Shown here: positions 55,722-64,000 of the stretch, in pieces
Layout: every line of letters begins with the position of its first letter
How positions within the stretch are numbered: the first letter of the stretch is position 1
NCBI RefSeq assembly: GCF_000169455.1
Contig: NZ_AAYC01000006.1
Span: 124,001-188,000 of the forward strand
DNA length: 64,000 nt
Direction: 5' to 3'
Source: Roseobacter sp. SK209-2-6
GTDB lineage: Bacteria; Pseudomonadota; Alphaproteobacteria; Rhodobacterales; Rhodobacteraceae
The notes under the pieces: generated by a model
The model's input: the letters and a program-made list of their open reading frames with translations, nothing else
The model's database searches: none
What the model was told of the DNA's origin: nothing
Position numbers and translations under genes: made by a program

Positions 55722-57266
55722 ATGACCCCCGTTCTGGACCCTTCCACCTCTGAGTGGGGCCCCTTTGGCCGCCCTGTATTCGAAGATCCCGGCGCCCGCG
55801 CCCTGTCACGGGTTGGCGTTGTTGATGTGGGCTCAAACTCTGTCCGCATGGTGATCTTCGACGGCGCGGCCCGTAGCCCTGCCTATTTCTATAATGAAAA
55901 AATCATGTGTGCGTTGGGTGCGGGGCTGTCTGAAACCGGTCATTTGAACCCAAAGGGGCGTGAGCGGGCTCTCTCAGCGCTGCGCCGATTTCAACACCTT
56001 GCCCGTGGCATGGGGTTGCCTGGCCTGTCCGTAGTAGCCACAGCAGCGGTGCGCGATGCCAAGGATGGAGCAGAATTCTGCGACGAAGTTGAACGCGAAA
56101 CCGGGCTGAAGATCTGGGTGATCGACGGACGCGAAGAGGCCCGCCTTTCTGCTCAGGGCGTGCTGTTGGGGTGGCCAGGGTCCTATGGCCTTGTCTGCGA
56201 CATCGGTGGTTCCTCAATGGAACTGGCCGAAATCCACGACGGCGAAGTTGGCAAACGCGTGACCTCTTCTCTTGGGCCTTTGAAGCTACGCGATATCAAA
56301 GGCGGGCGACGTGGCCGCAAAGAACATATCGCCCAGGTCATCGAAGGGCTGCGCAGTGAAATGGGTGAGCAATCCGACCGATTGTTCCTGGTCGGCGGCA
56401 GCTGGCGTGCCATTGCGCGCGTCGACATGATGCGCCGGGGGTACCCTTTGCGCGTCCTGCATGAGTATCGCATGACAGCGCGCGATGTGCGCGAAACCTT
56501 AAAATACATCGATGCCACCGACATTGAGGAACTACGCAACGCCTGTGGCATTTCCAATGCACGTATGTCGCTTGTGCCCTATGCCATCGATGTGCTGGCA
56601 CGGCTGGTCAAGACCTTCAAACCCAAAGATATTGCCGTTTCCAGCTATGGCATCCGCGAAGGGCTGCTCTATGAGCAGATGCCCCAAAGGCTGCGAAAAC
56701 GCGATCCGCTGATCGAATCCTGCCGTTTTGCCGAAGCTAAGGATGCGCGACTGCCGGGTTTTGGCAAAACGCTCTATGAATTTGTCCTGCCGCTTTTCAG
56801 CAATGACAGCCAGACCAAGAAACGTCTGATCAAGGCCGCATGTCTGCTGCATGATGTTAGCTGGCGTGCCCATCCTGATTACCGAGCCGAGGTTTGCTTT
56901 GAAAACGCAACCCGCGCCAACTTGGGTGGGCTGAAACACTCAGAGAGGATTTTCATCGGGCTTGCCCTGCTGCATCGCTACCGAAACAAGCGCCAAGGCA
57001 CCGCCTATGAGTATCTCTATGATCTTCTGGACGAAAAAGGGCAGAAAGAGGCTGAAATCTTGGGCAAGGCCATGCGTTTTGGCGCCATGCTGATGGTGAC
57101 AGAAAGCGGTGACATTGGCCGTTTGAAGTGGCAACCGCGCAAACGGCATCTCTCCCTGGAGCTACCAAGCAAATGCGAAGACCTCTTTGGCGAGGTTGCG
57201 CAATCTCGACTGAAATCTCTGACCAATGCACTTGAGGCGGAGCTCTCGGTCAAAATCACCAAATAG
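55722..57266 (+). CDS. ppx: Exopolyphosphatase / guanosine pentaphosphatase family protein
   Basis: A 514-residue Ppx/GppA protein of the ASKHA fold: VDVGSNSVRMVIFDG near 34-48, VVATAAVRDAKDG near 106, VCDIGGSSMELAEI near 163-176 and a C-terminal HD-like domain (LLHDVSW, residue 380 region). It degrades polyphosphate or converts pppGpp. In many relatives a polyphosphate kinase gene lies between hdaA and ppx; here only 54 bases separate them and no ppk is present. Confidence 0.9.
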   Translation: MTPVLDPSTSEWGPFGRPVFEDPGARALSRVGVVDVGSNSVRMVIFDGAARSPAYFYNEKIMCALGAGLSETGHLNPKGRERALSALRRFQHLARGMGLPGLSVVATAAVRDAKDGAEFCDEVERETGLKIWVIDGREEARLSAQGVLLGWPGSYGLVCDIGGSSMELAEIHDGEVGKRVTSSLGPLKLRDIKGGRRGRKEHIAQVIEGLRSEMGEQSDRLFLVGGSWRAIARVDMMRRGYPLRVLHEYRMTARDVRETLKYIDATDIEELRNACGISNARMSLVPYAIDVLARLVKTFKPKDIAVSSYGIREGLLYEQMPQRLRKRDPLIESCRFAEAKDARLPGFGKTLYEFVLPLFSNDSQTKKRLIKAACLLHDVSWRAHPDYRAEVCFENATRANLGGLKHSERIFIGLALLHRYRNKRQGTAYEYLYDLLDEKGQKEAEILGKAMRFGAMLMVTESGDIGRLKWQPRKRHLSLELPSKCEDLFGEVAQSRLKSLTNALEAELSVKITK

Positions 57267-57368
57267 CCAACTCGGCCTCCCCCCGGCCCAGTGCCTTTCA
57301 ACTGTATCTCTATACCAAAGCAATCACCTTCAGGGGCAGGAGCTAATCATTCACCAGAGCACCGGTGA

Positions 57369-57737
57369 CTAGAGGTCCGTTATGCCGCTTTCAGGATCTG
57401 TGCTTACTTCCGGCTCCGGTTTTAGTTTTTGCTTTTTGCGGATGATGATATCGCCATTGGGCAAGATTTCTGGAGCCTCATAGGCGCTCCAGTCTTCGAC
57501 TTTCTGCGCAATTTCAGCCAGGGCTGGACCCATTTCCTGTAAAAACGCTTGCATGGAGGGGCCAATGGTAGCAACCAGCCCCTCGAGCTCTTTCAGTGAG
57601 GGGGCCATCTCCTTGCGCAGGCCTTCCCAGAACATCTCTGCCCCTCGCTCCATCAGGTTGGAGCCACCTTCCTCAGCCTGAAGAGGCGTGGAAAGCATCA
57701 AAAGGGCGAAACTGACTGGGGCGAGGATCTGTTTCAT
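57369..57737 (-). CDS. Small exported hypothetical protein
   Basis: A 122-residue protein with a signal peptide (MKQILAPVSFALLMLSTPLQAEE) and a helical domain rich in Met, Glu and Leu (EMAPSLKELEGLVATIGPSM, FLQEMGPALAEIAQKVEDW), then a short strand-like part (LPNGDIIIRKKQK) and a disordered tail. Similar AAS-type periplasmic proteins are widespread in Rhodobacteraceae but unstudied. The ATG at 57737 starts the signal peptide. It follows the hydrolase gene on the same strand and may be co-transcribed. Confidence 0.75.
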   Translation of the reverse strand: MKQILAPVSFALLMLSTPLQAEEGGSNLMERGAEMFWEGLRKEMAPSLKELEGLVATIGPSMQAFLQEMGPALAEIAQKVEDWSAYEAPEILPNGDIIIRKKQKLKPEPEVSTDPESGITDL

Positions 57738-57763
57738 TGGGCTAACGGCCTTTCTAAAAGGGA

Positions 57764-58759
57764 TCAAGATAGGTTCAAATCTAGCGTGACCGGAAAGTGA
57801 TCCGATGCGGCCAACAGAGCGTTGCGAAGATCCTCATCCTCATAGCATTCCGCATCCTCAAAAGGATGCCAGATCCGCCACTTTGGCTCGCCGGACAAGA
57901 GACTGTTCGAGATCATAACATAGTCCAAAAGAGCGCTGAAATAGCGTTTGGTCTCGGGATTGAAGAAGCGCGAAGTAGAGGGCAACACGTGCCTGCGCGG
58001 CTTTAACAGGCTTTGCGCATGGGGGTCTGTCAGTTCTTGCCCCATGACAATCTCAACCGAAGACCGGCCAAAAAGCCGCTCGTATTCATCCAAGCCAGGC
58101 CCGTCATTCAGGTCCCCCAGGACGATCAGATCTTCCCTGGCTTGCACATGTTGCTTTACGCGGCGATGCAGCCAAATTGCCTGGGCCAGCTGCTTACGGC
58201 GGTTGGCAATGGAAATCTGGACAACATCTTCTTCATTGCGCGCGCCATGCGGCGCCTTGGACTTCAGATGCGCCCCGATCAATCGGATCGCCCGGCCCGA
58301 CTTTGTGGTCAATGCAAGTTCCAGTGGCGGTTTTGAAAACCGCACCTCATCCATCTGATCATCCACATCAAGATCAATACGAAAGACCCCGTCAAACCTG
58401 GGGGCCTTGGGGGCCGATTTTGGATCGTGCCTGACACTCAGAACTGCCGGGTCATAGAGCAAAGCAATTTCCTGGTGGGTATCATTGGCAAAGCCTGCAA
58501 TGGCCTCGCTGGTTCTAAGCCCAGCTTCTGCGGCAAAGTTTGCGAGAGCGCGGGTGCTGCGTTGCTCACGACCTGTATTTGGCGCTTCCACCACTAGAAT
58601 TGCATCCGCATCCAGCCGCTGAAATACAGCCGCAAGCGCCATGGCCTGACTGTAGCGGTCAATCCCATAGCGTCCGGAAGGGTGGTCATCCAGCAAGAGC
58701 TGATCCTGCGGGCCAAAGAGATTGGCGAACCATTCAACATTATAGGTCGCGAGACGCAT
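57764..58759 (-). CDS. Endonuclease/exonuclease/phosphatase-fold hydrolase
   Basis: A 331-residue protein of the EEP superfamily: MRLATYNVEWFANL start, ILVVEAPNTG for the metal-binding Glu, LIGAHLKSKAP near 160, LIVLGDLNDGPG near 210 with the catalytic Asp and Asn, and ASDHFPVTLDLNL at the C terminus. The family cleaves nucleic acid or phosphoester substrates. The ATG at 58759 is at the first strand and overlaps the djlA-like stop by 20 bases; two earlier ATGs are possible. Confidence 0.87.
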   Translation of the reverse strand: MRLATYNVEWFANLFGPQDQLLLDDHPSGRYGIDRYSQAMALAAVFQRLDADAILVVEAPNTGREQRSTRALANFAAEAGLRTSEAIAGFANDTHQEIALLYDPAVLSVRHDPKSAPKAPRFDGVFRIDLDVDDQMDEVRFSKPPLELALTTKSGRAIRLIGAHLKSKAPHGARNEEDVVQISIANRRKQLAQAIWLHRRVKQHVQAREDLIVLGDLNDGPGLDEYERLFGRSSVEIVMGQELTDPHAQSLLKPRRHVLPSTSRFFNPETKRYFSALLDYVMISNSLLSGEPKWRIWHPFEDAECYEDEDLRNALLAASDHFPVTLDLNLS

Positions 58760-59441
58760 AGGCTCCGCATCCGTTGATTTCATCCCAAGCACGGTTGATG
58801 TCGATCATTCGCTTTTCGGCAAGGCGTACGGCCTCTTCCGGAACCCCCCGCGCAATCATCGCATCCGGATGGGTGTCGCGCACCAGTTTGCGCCAATACT
58901 TGCGGATCTCTTCCTTACTCATTTCCCGTGTCACACCCAGAACCGTATAGGGGTCCTTGGGGGCATCCGGAACAAAGCGCGCGCGCAGAGCCATGAACTG
59001 CTCTGGCGTTTGGCCAAAGATCCGGCTCACGTCTTCAAGGAACTCATTCTCGCCGGGGTGATAGAAGCCATCCGCCATTGCGATGTGAAACAGGCCCTCC
59101 ATCAAATCGCAGAGCGTTGTGGGGTCAGAAGCAAAGAGCCGTTGGATCCGAGCGGCATATTCCTGATAGCCAGCCACATCCTTGCGCGCCATGTTGAAAA
59201 CACGCGCAGCTCCGGCTTCATCTTCGCGCGCGATCTGAAACACCTCGCGAAAGGCCGTCACCTCGTCACGGGTCACCTGCCCGTCTGCCTTTGCCATTTT
59301 GGCGCCCAAGGCAATCACGGCAATGGCAAAGCCCACGGTCCGTTCGGGAGGCGCGCGCAGCCGATCAAAAACCTCGGACAGGCTTTCGCCCTGCGCAAGT
59401 GCAGAAAGCGCGTCGGATATGCGGGACCAGAGTGACATCAT
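58740..59441 (-). CDS. djlA: DjlA-like co-chaperone (TerB plus J domain)
   Basis: A 233-residue protein with a TerB-like helical domain (about 30-150; KMAKADGQVTRDEVTAF and a second MADGFYHPGENEFL repeat) and a C-terminal J domain with DPYTVLGVTREMSKEEIRKY and the DTHPD motif that stimulates DnaK. It lacks the N-terminal membrane segment of E. coli DjlA, as alphaproteobacterial forms usually do. It overlaps the downstream EEP hydrolase gene, so the two are coupled. Confidence 0.9.
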   Translation of the reverse strand: MMSLWSRISDALSALAQGESLSEVFDRLRAPPERTVGFAIAVIALGAKMAKADGQVTRDEVTAFREVFQIAREDEAGAARVFNMARKDVAGYQEYAARIQRLFASDPTTLCDLMEGLFHIAMADGFYHPGENEFLEDVSRIFGQTPEQFMALRARFVPDAPKDPYTVLGVTREMSKEEIRKYWRKLVRDTHPDAMIARGVPEEAVRLAEKRMIDINRAWDEINGCGAYASRDL

Positions 59442-59545
59442 CCAAGCCTAGTGCGGAAATCCTGCAATGTCAGCGCCCCGTGACGGGTGAGTAAGTAAAT
59501 CCCTGTGGAAACAAGCAAACTCTTGCCCAGTTGCGGTAGGAAAGC

Positions 59546-60148
59546 TCATCTCAGGAGACGCAGACCATGGGGGGTATCGATTTCTGCCTCAAAACCAGGG
59601 GCACCGGTCTCAAAAGCAATGCGTGGTTCCGCAAGGCTCAAGATCTGGAACAGATCTGCGGCTTGCGGGTGCGAAACCGTAAATCTGCGCAGGCTGCACC
59701 CCTGTTGTTGCAACCGCGGAGCTGGATGGGGGGAATGCCATTCGATCAGGGCCGGAAAGCAATTGTCATAGGGTAGGATGCCATCTGTCGGAACCGCCAT
59801 ATCCCAGCTGAGATCGCCCCGCGTCAGCGCCACAGTCTCGCCCGCCCCATTTGGTAGATCCTCCAGCAAATCAGCCAGCCCCGTGCAATTGCAGATCCAA
59901 TTGCTAATACGCGGCGCGCCGGAAAAGCGATCCAGATCGAACCAACGCGGCTGCCGCTGCGGCGTGGCTTCCGGATTGATGACAATCGCTTCCAGGTACA
60001 GCCCGTCAGCGAGCCCCAACAGGACATTATGGGTGCCAAAAACCGCATGTTCTCCGCCTGGCTGCATCGGCACGCCGAGGGCTTCTTCGACATGGGCCCT
60101 AGCCTCTTCCAGCGTTTCGCCCGCCACGGCCAGGTGATCGAATTTCAT
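59546..60148 (-). CDS. Glyoxalase-like (VOC superfamily) protein
   Basis: A 200-residue protein of the glyoxalase-like domain family (Pfam Glyoxalase_3 type): MKFDHLAVAGETLEEARAHV, GEHAVFGTHNVLLGL and a YLEAIVINPEA strand near the N terminus, then ILPYDNCFPALIEWHSPHPA in the second half. His5 and the Glu in YLEAI match metal-ligand positions of the superfamily. No substrate is known for the family. The ATG at 60148 is the domain start; a longer frame to 60265 is rejected. Confidence 0.85.
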   Translation of the reverse strand: MKFDHLAVAGETLEEARAHVEEALGVPMQPGGEHAVFGTHNVLLGLADGLYLEAIVINPEATPQRQPRWFDLDRFSGAPRISNWICNCTGLADLLEDLPNGAGETVALTRGDLSWDMAVPTDGILPYDNCFPALIEWHSPHPAPRLQQQGCSLRRFTVSHPQAADLFQILSLAEPRIAFETGAPGFEAEIDTPHGLRLLR

Positions 60149-60311
60149 CCTGCTGCCCCTTACAAATTCACTGTTCAAATCTAGTGAAGAGCGGTCAGAC
60201 CGCAAGGCGAAACCCCTGGGCCTGTTGGGGTTCGCGAGGTTTGCCTTGCAAAACCCCTGACACAACCAATAATTGCAAGAGCCCTTGTTTATTTCGGAAC
60301 TCCCCTTTGCA

Positions 60312-61223
60312 ATGAAGCCTTTTGATTTCAGAACACATCAGGTCCTGTCGGATCTTCGCGCATTATGCCGCTTCCTTGAACCTGAGGGCCTGTTTCCAAA
60401 TCCTGCCCTGGCAGCTGAGTTTTCCGAATGGTTGGATGCCTCCTCGGCGGCAGGCAAGCTGGCGTTTTCAAAAGAGCTGAATGACGCCCTTTGGATGGCA
60501 GCTGTGTCTCCGGAACTGCAGAGAGACGCCTTTCTGACCAGCACCGCAGCCCTGCTGATGGGCTCCCTGCAGAACACTCAATTTCCGCAGGACCTGAGCT
60601 GGTTTTGGGAGGACTTCAACAGCATCTACCGGACAGCTCCTCCACCGGTGCGGGCCGCCTTGATGAACGGGTACGAACGGCTGCGGCACAATTGCCTTCT
60701 GTCAGTTGATTGCAAACCCGCACAGGAAGACCTGCTGACCCGCAGCCTGTCGGAAGTAGAAGATCTGCTTATTCCAATTGCCCGCAGGATGACGCCTGCT
60801 GAAATCGAAAGCATCGCCGCAGCGGACTATGGGATGGACAAGGCCCGGCACAAGACAGCCCTGGAGGAATTGTTAGACAGCCCTTCCCTAGCCTATCCAA
60901 AAGGCGAAGTCTGGTACCCTGCTGAAGTCATCGAGCTGACCTCTTATGTTCAAGGAGCAGCGGGCTGGCTCCCCTGTACGGCAATCGTGCTGCTGGACGC
61001 GGTTCGCACATTGGATGACCGGTCAAATGCCGAATTCAATTTCGGGGGCCAGTGGCGCGACTACAGCCGCCTTCCAGCTCTAACACGGTCTGCTGTTCAC
61101 GCAGCCTTCAGGTATCTCTATGAAAGTGACGAATTCTGGGATCCAAGTTTCAAAGGCCGCGCTCGATTCAAAAGCAGTGGTCTTCCCACTCTCGACTGGG
61201 GCATACAGCCTGCATGCCAGTAG
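60312..61223 (+). CDS. Hypothetical protein
   Basis: Unrecognised. The product of 303 residues is mostly helical with many Trp, Leu and Asp, no signal peptide and no membrane segment. Segments such as ELNDALWMAAVSPELQRDAF and GAAGWLPCTAIVLLDAVRTL are compact and hydrophobic, typical of a globular protein. The ATG at 60312 is chosen; an in-frame start at 60273 would add 13 residues. It is divergent from the glyoxalase-like gene and converges on the mutase gene. No functional link is apparent. Confidence 0.7.
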   Translation: MKPFDFRTHQVLSDLRALCRFLEPEGLFPNPALAAEFSEWLDASSAAGKLAFSKELNDALWMAAVSPELQRDAFLTSTAALLMGSLQNTQFPQDLSWFWEDFNSIYRTAPPPVRAALMNGYERLRHNCLLSVDCKPAQEDLLTRSLSEVEDLLIPIARRMTPAEIESIAAADYGMDKARHKTALEELLDSPSLAYPKGEVWYPAEVIELTSYVQGAAGWLPCTAIVLLDAVRTLDDRSNAEFNFGGQWRDYSRLPALTRSAVHAAFRYLYESDEFWDPSFKGRARFKSSGLPTLDWGIQPACQ

Positions 61224-61304
61224 CGGCAAACGCTGCTTCTACCGGCATTCCTGCTTTTTCTTTCCCGGGTGGTGTCCGGGGGACTGGCGCCCCCCGGCAT
61301 GCGA

Positions 61305-63434
61305 TCAGCTGCGGGCTTCGCGGATCAGTTTCAGGATGTCCTGGGCGGCTTCCGGAATATTGGTACCGGGGCCAAATATCGCTTTGACGCCTTTGGAATA
61401 GAGGAACTCATAATCTTGCTGCGGAATGACGCCGCCGCAGATCACGATGATGTCGCCTGCGCCCTCGGCCTTCAGCGCCTCGACAAGCTGCGGTGCCAGG
61501 GTCTTGTGGCCTGCGGCCTGGGACGAGATGCCGATTACATGCACATCGTTGTCGATGGCGTCCTGTGCGGCCTCGGCCGGGGTCTGGAACAGCGGGCCCA
61601 CATCGACGTCGAAGCCGATGTCGGCAAAGGCGGTGGCAATCACCTTGGCGCCGCGGTCGTGGCCGTCCTGGCCCATCTTGACCACCAAGAGGCGCGGGCG
61701 GCGGCCCTCTTCTTCGGCGAAGTCCTCGATCGATTTCTGGATCGCGGCAAAACCCTCATCGCCCTCATAGGCTGCGCCATAGACGCCTGCCAGGGTTTTC
61801 ACCTCGGCACGGTGACGGCCGAACTCCTTTTCCATCGCCATAGAGATTTCTCCGACTGAGGCCCGCGCGCGGGCGGCTTCGACCGCGGCTTCCAACAGGT
61901 TGCCGCCTTCTTTGGCGCGGCGGATCAACTCGTCCAGTGCCCCCTGACACGCTGCTTCGTCCCGATCTGCACGCATTTTTTCTAGCCGCGCGATCTGTGA
62001 CTCGCGTACCGCAACATTGTCCACATCAAGGATGTCGATCGGGTCTTCTTTGTCTTTGCGATACTTATTGACACCAACGACAACCTCTTCGCCACGATCA
62101 ACCATAGCCTGACGACGGGCCGCGCTTTCTTCGATACGCAGTTTGGGCATGCCGGACTCGACCGCTTTGGTCATGCCGCCCATTTCCTCGACCTCTTCCA
62201 TCAGGGCCCAGGCTTTTTCAATGAGGTCATTGGTCAGGCTCTCAACGTAATAAGAACCCGCAAGCGGGTCGACCACATTGGTGACACCAGTTTCCTCCTG
62301 CAGCACCAGCTGAGTGTTGCGAGCAATACGGGCAGAAAAATCGGTGGGCAGCGCGATGGCCTCGTCCAGAGCGTTAGTGTGCAGCGATTGAGTGCCGCCC
62401 AGCACCGCCGACATCGCCTCATAAGCGGTGCGGATCACGTTATTATAGGGGTCTTGCTCCTGCAGTGACACACCCGAAGTCTGGCAGTGAGTGCGCAGCA
62501 TCTTGGAACGTTCCGACTTAGCGCCGAACTCTGTCATCACCCGGTGCCACAGGGTGCGGGCGGCGCGGAGCTTGGCTATTTCCATGAAGAAATTCATGCC
62601 GATGGCAAAGAAGAACGACAGACGCCCAGCGAATTTGTCCACGTCCATGCCCGCATCAATCGCGGCGCGCACATATTCGCGACCGTCTGCGATAGTATAG
62701 GCCAGCTCCTGCACCAGGTTCGCGCCAGCTTCCTGCATGTGATAGCCGGAGATCGAGATCGAGTTGAACTTGGGCATCTCATTCGAAGTGTATTCGATGA
62801 TGTCCGAGATGATCCGCATCGAAGGCTCTGGCGGATAGACATAGGTGTTGCGGACCATGAACTCTTTCAGAATGTCATTCTGAATAGTGCCCGCCAGCAA
62901 GCTCCTGTCATGTCCCTGCTCTTCACCGGCAACAATGAAGCTCGCCAGAACCGGGATCACCGCGCCGTTCATGGTCATCGAGACCGAGACCTTATCCAGC
63001 GGGATGCCGTCAAAGAGGATTTTCATATCCTCAACACTGTCGATGGCCACACCGGCTTTGCCGACATCGCCGACCACGCGCTCATGATCGCTGTCATAGC
63101 CCCGGTGGGTGGCAAGGTCGAAGGCGACCGAGACGCCCTGCTGGCCTGCAGCCAGGTTGCGGCGGTAAAAGGCGTTGCTTTCCTCGGCAGTAGAAAAGCC
63201 CGCATATTGCCGAATGGTCCAGGGCCGACCGGCATACATAGTGGCCTTAACGCCGCGGGTAAAGGGGCCAAAGCCCGGCAGCGTGCCCATGTGGGGCAGC
63301 TCTTTGGTGTCATCTGCGGTATAGAGGGGCTTGACCTCGATACCTTCAAGGGTGTTCCAGGTCAGGTCCTCAAGCGGCCGGCCACGGAGCTCTTTCTCAG
63401 CCAGAGCCCGCCAATCGTCTGTCTTGCTTGTCAT
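61305..63434 (-). CDS. mcm: Methylmalonyl-CoA mutase
   Basis: It isomerises methylmalonyl-CoA to succinyl-CoA with adenosylcobalamin, the last step of propionate assimilation and part of the ethylmalonyl-CoA pathway. The 709-residue single chain has the substrate barrel ([49 protein letters not shown]) and a C-terminal B12-binding domain with the cobalt-ligating histidine in [10 protein letters not shown] near residue 590. The [12 protein letters not shown] end is standard. It overlaps its upstream neighbour; the B12 supply gene at 14.2 kb belongs to the same chemistry but not the same operon. Confidence 0.97.
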   Translation of the reverse strand: MTSKTDDWRALAEKELRGRPLEDLTWNTLEGIEVKPLYTADDTKELPHMGTLPGFGPFTRGVKATMYAGRPWTIRQYAGFSTAEESNAFYRRNLAAGQQGVSVAFDLATHRGYDSDHERVVGDVGKAGVAIDSVEDMKILFDGIPLDKVSVSMTMNGAVIPVLASFIVAGEEQGHDRSLLAGTIQNDILKEFMVRNTYVYPPEPSMRIISDIIEYTSNEMPKFNSISISGYHMQEAGANLVQELAYTIADGREYVRAAIDAGMDVDKFAGRLSFFFAIGMNFFMEIAKLRAARTLWHRVMTEFGAKSERSKMLRTHCQTSGVSLQEQDPYNNVIRTAYEAMSAVLGGTQSLHTNALDEAIALPTDFSARIARNTQLVLQEETGVTNVVDPLAGSYYVESLTNDLIEKAWALMEEVEEMGGMTKAVESGMPKLRIEESAARRQAMVDRGEEVVVGVNKYRKDKEDPIDILDVDNVAVRESQIARLEKMRADRDEAACQGALDELIRRAKEGGNLLEAAVEAARARASVGEISMAMEKEFGRHRAEVKTLAGVYGAAYEGDEGFAAIQKSIEDFAEEEGRRPRLLVVKMGQDGHDRGAKVIATAFADIGFDVDVGPLFQTPAEAAQDAIDNDVHVIGISSQAAGHKTLAPQLVEALKAEGAGDIIVICGGVIPQQDYEFLYSKGVKAIFGPGTNIPEAAQDILKLIREARS

Positions 63435-63999
63435 GGGGTCTTCCTCTTGTCAGTTCGTTTTGGGGCAGGTTTTCTCCCGCCACCAGTTGTTCAGGATCCT
63501 CAACCAGCTGAGCCAGCCCATCGGCGCCCGCAGTCAGCCACATCAGATCATCCGCATAATTTTCGCGTAGCATCGCCGTGTGTTGGGCATTGAAGGGACG
63601 CCAACGTCCTTCGCCCTCTGGCAGGTTCTTTGCGGTTGCCTGCAAAAGATGCGCCCGCAGATCCTGCAGCCGGAAAGAAGCATTCAGCCGCACGCGGGCA
63701 TGTCGCAGCGGCGCGTCAATCCCGCTGAGCAGCGAGAGCTGCGTCTCTGGACGCCCGCTGTAGACCTCAAAGGGCAGAACCTTTATCGCGACCCCCGGCA
63801 TAGCACAGGCGATATCGGTGATCACATCGCGCCAGCTGCGTTGGCTCTCTGCAAGCTGCTGCAACTGGTTCTCACCGGGGACACGATGACCACGCGCTAC
63901 CGCATAGGTGAGCGCAGAGGTCCAATAGGTCTCTAGGCTGCGAATATTCAGCGCGACTGTATTGATCTGGTTGTCAAAGGCCTCTGCAAAACGGGCCAT
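63397..63999 (-). CDS. Hypothetical protein of the propionyl-CoA / methylmalonyl-CoA locus
   Basis: Unrecognised. The 200-residue product lacks a signal peptide, has no known motif and is rich in Leu, Arg and Ala. Its end overlaps the start of mcm by about 38 bases, so it is co-transcribed and probably translationally coupled with it. Small proteins of unknown function often sit between propionyl-CoA carboxylase and mutase genes in Rhodobacteraceae. The ATG at 63999 lies at the window edge; a start further upstream cannot be excluded. Confidence 0.7.
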   Translation of the reverse strand: MARFAEAFDNQINTVALNIRSLETYWTSALTYAVARGHRVPGENQLQQLAESQRSWRDVITDIACAMPGVAIKVLPFEVYSGRPETQLSLLSGIDAPLRHARVRLNASFRLQDLRAHLLQATAKNLPEGEGRWRPFNAQHTAMLRENYADDLMWLTAGADGLAQLVEDPEQLVAGENLPQNELTRGRPHDKQDRRLAGSG

Positions 64000-64000
64000 G

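Noticed and set aside
62487-63593. 368-residue plus-strand ORF opposite the mutase gene
   Set aside because: Shadow of mcm without recognisable features.

Overview
The window looks like a chromosomal segment of a marine alphaproteobacterium of the Roseobacter group (Rhodobacteraceae), close to Leisingera, Phaeobacter or Ruegeria. This rests on recognised gene types and order: PutR/PutA, CoaBC, RpoH, HdaA, LolC/E-LolD, a ProS of the short alphaproteobacterial type, methylmalonyl-CoA mutase, a VPLPA-CTERM protein, a LuxR/LuxI pair and a TmpA/TmpB phosphonate unit (characterised in Leisingera). No database search was possible, so genus is inference.

Layout. 0-3.1 kb: end of a LuxR-type regulator, luxI, a worn IS5-family remnant, and a tRNA-Leu(UAA) gene interrupted by a 205-nt group I intron. 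3.2-13.8 kb: proline catabolism (putR/putA), a rhomboid protease, suhB, an NADP-dependent reductase, coaBC, and rpoH followed by a ChaN-like gene. 14.1-29.3 kb: a cobinamide kinase gene with a phosphatase, a GST, comM/yifB, gshB, yraN, rsmI, an LpoA-like lipoprotein gene, glnD, murJ, a rhomboid homologue that lacks its catalytic residues, trpS, and tmpB/tmpA with a divergent lysR.

30.2-35.3 kb is an accessory stretch ending beside tRNA-Val(UAC). It holds an orphan hypothetical gene, a TetR gene fused in frame to the tail of a phenylacetate-CoA ligase gene, ridA-lysE, a GlxA/AraC regulator broken by an in-frame amber codon, and a decayed IS5 transposase whose 3' end also occurs next to luxI. 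36.9-38.1 kb holds a GC-rich inverted-repeat spacer and an AT-richer orphan coiled-coil gene.

38.1-50 kb: parE, an aromatic amino acid decarboxylase-like gene, several small enzymes and hypotheticals, lolD/lolC-E and proS. At 50.1-51.95 kb an intact IS3-family element splits a VPLPA-CTERM secreted-protein gene: the signal peptide lies on one side and the mature domain and sorting tail on the other. 52.3-64 kb: a FAD oxidoreductase, an AI-2E/PerM-type permease, hdaA, ppx/gppA, an EEP hydrolase, a DjlA-like co-chaperone, a glyoxalase-like protein, an unknown, and the methylmalonyl-CoA mutase with a small companion.

Most genes are core housekeeping in short, often overlapping operons. The least ordinary items are the intron-bearing tRNA, the TetR-PaaK fusion, the pseudo-rhomboid, the split CTERM gene and the compact TmpAB unit. 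I did not find a convincing wholly new multigene system.
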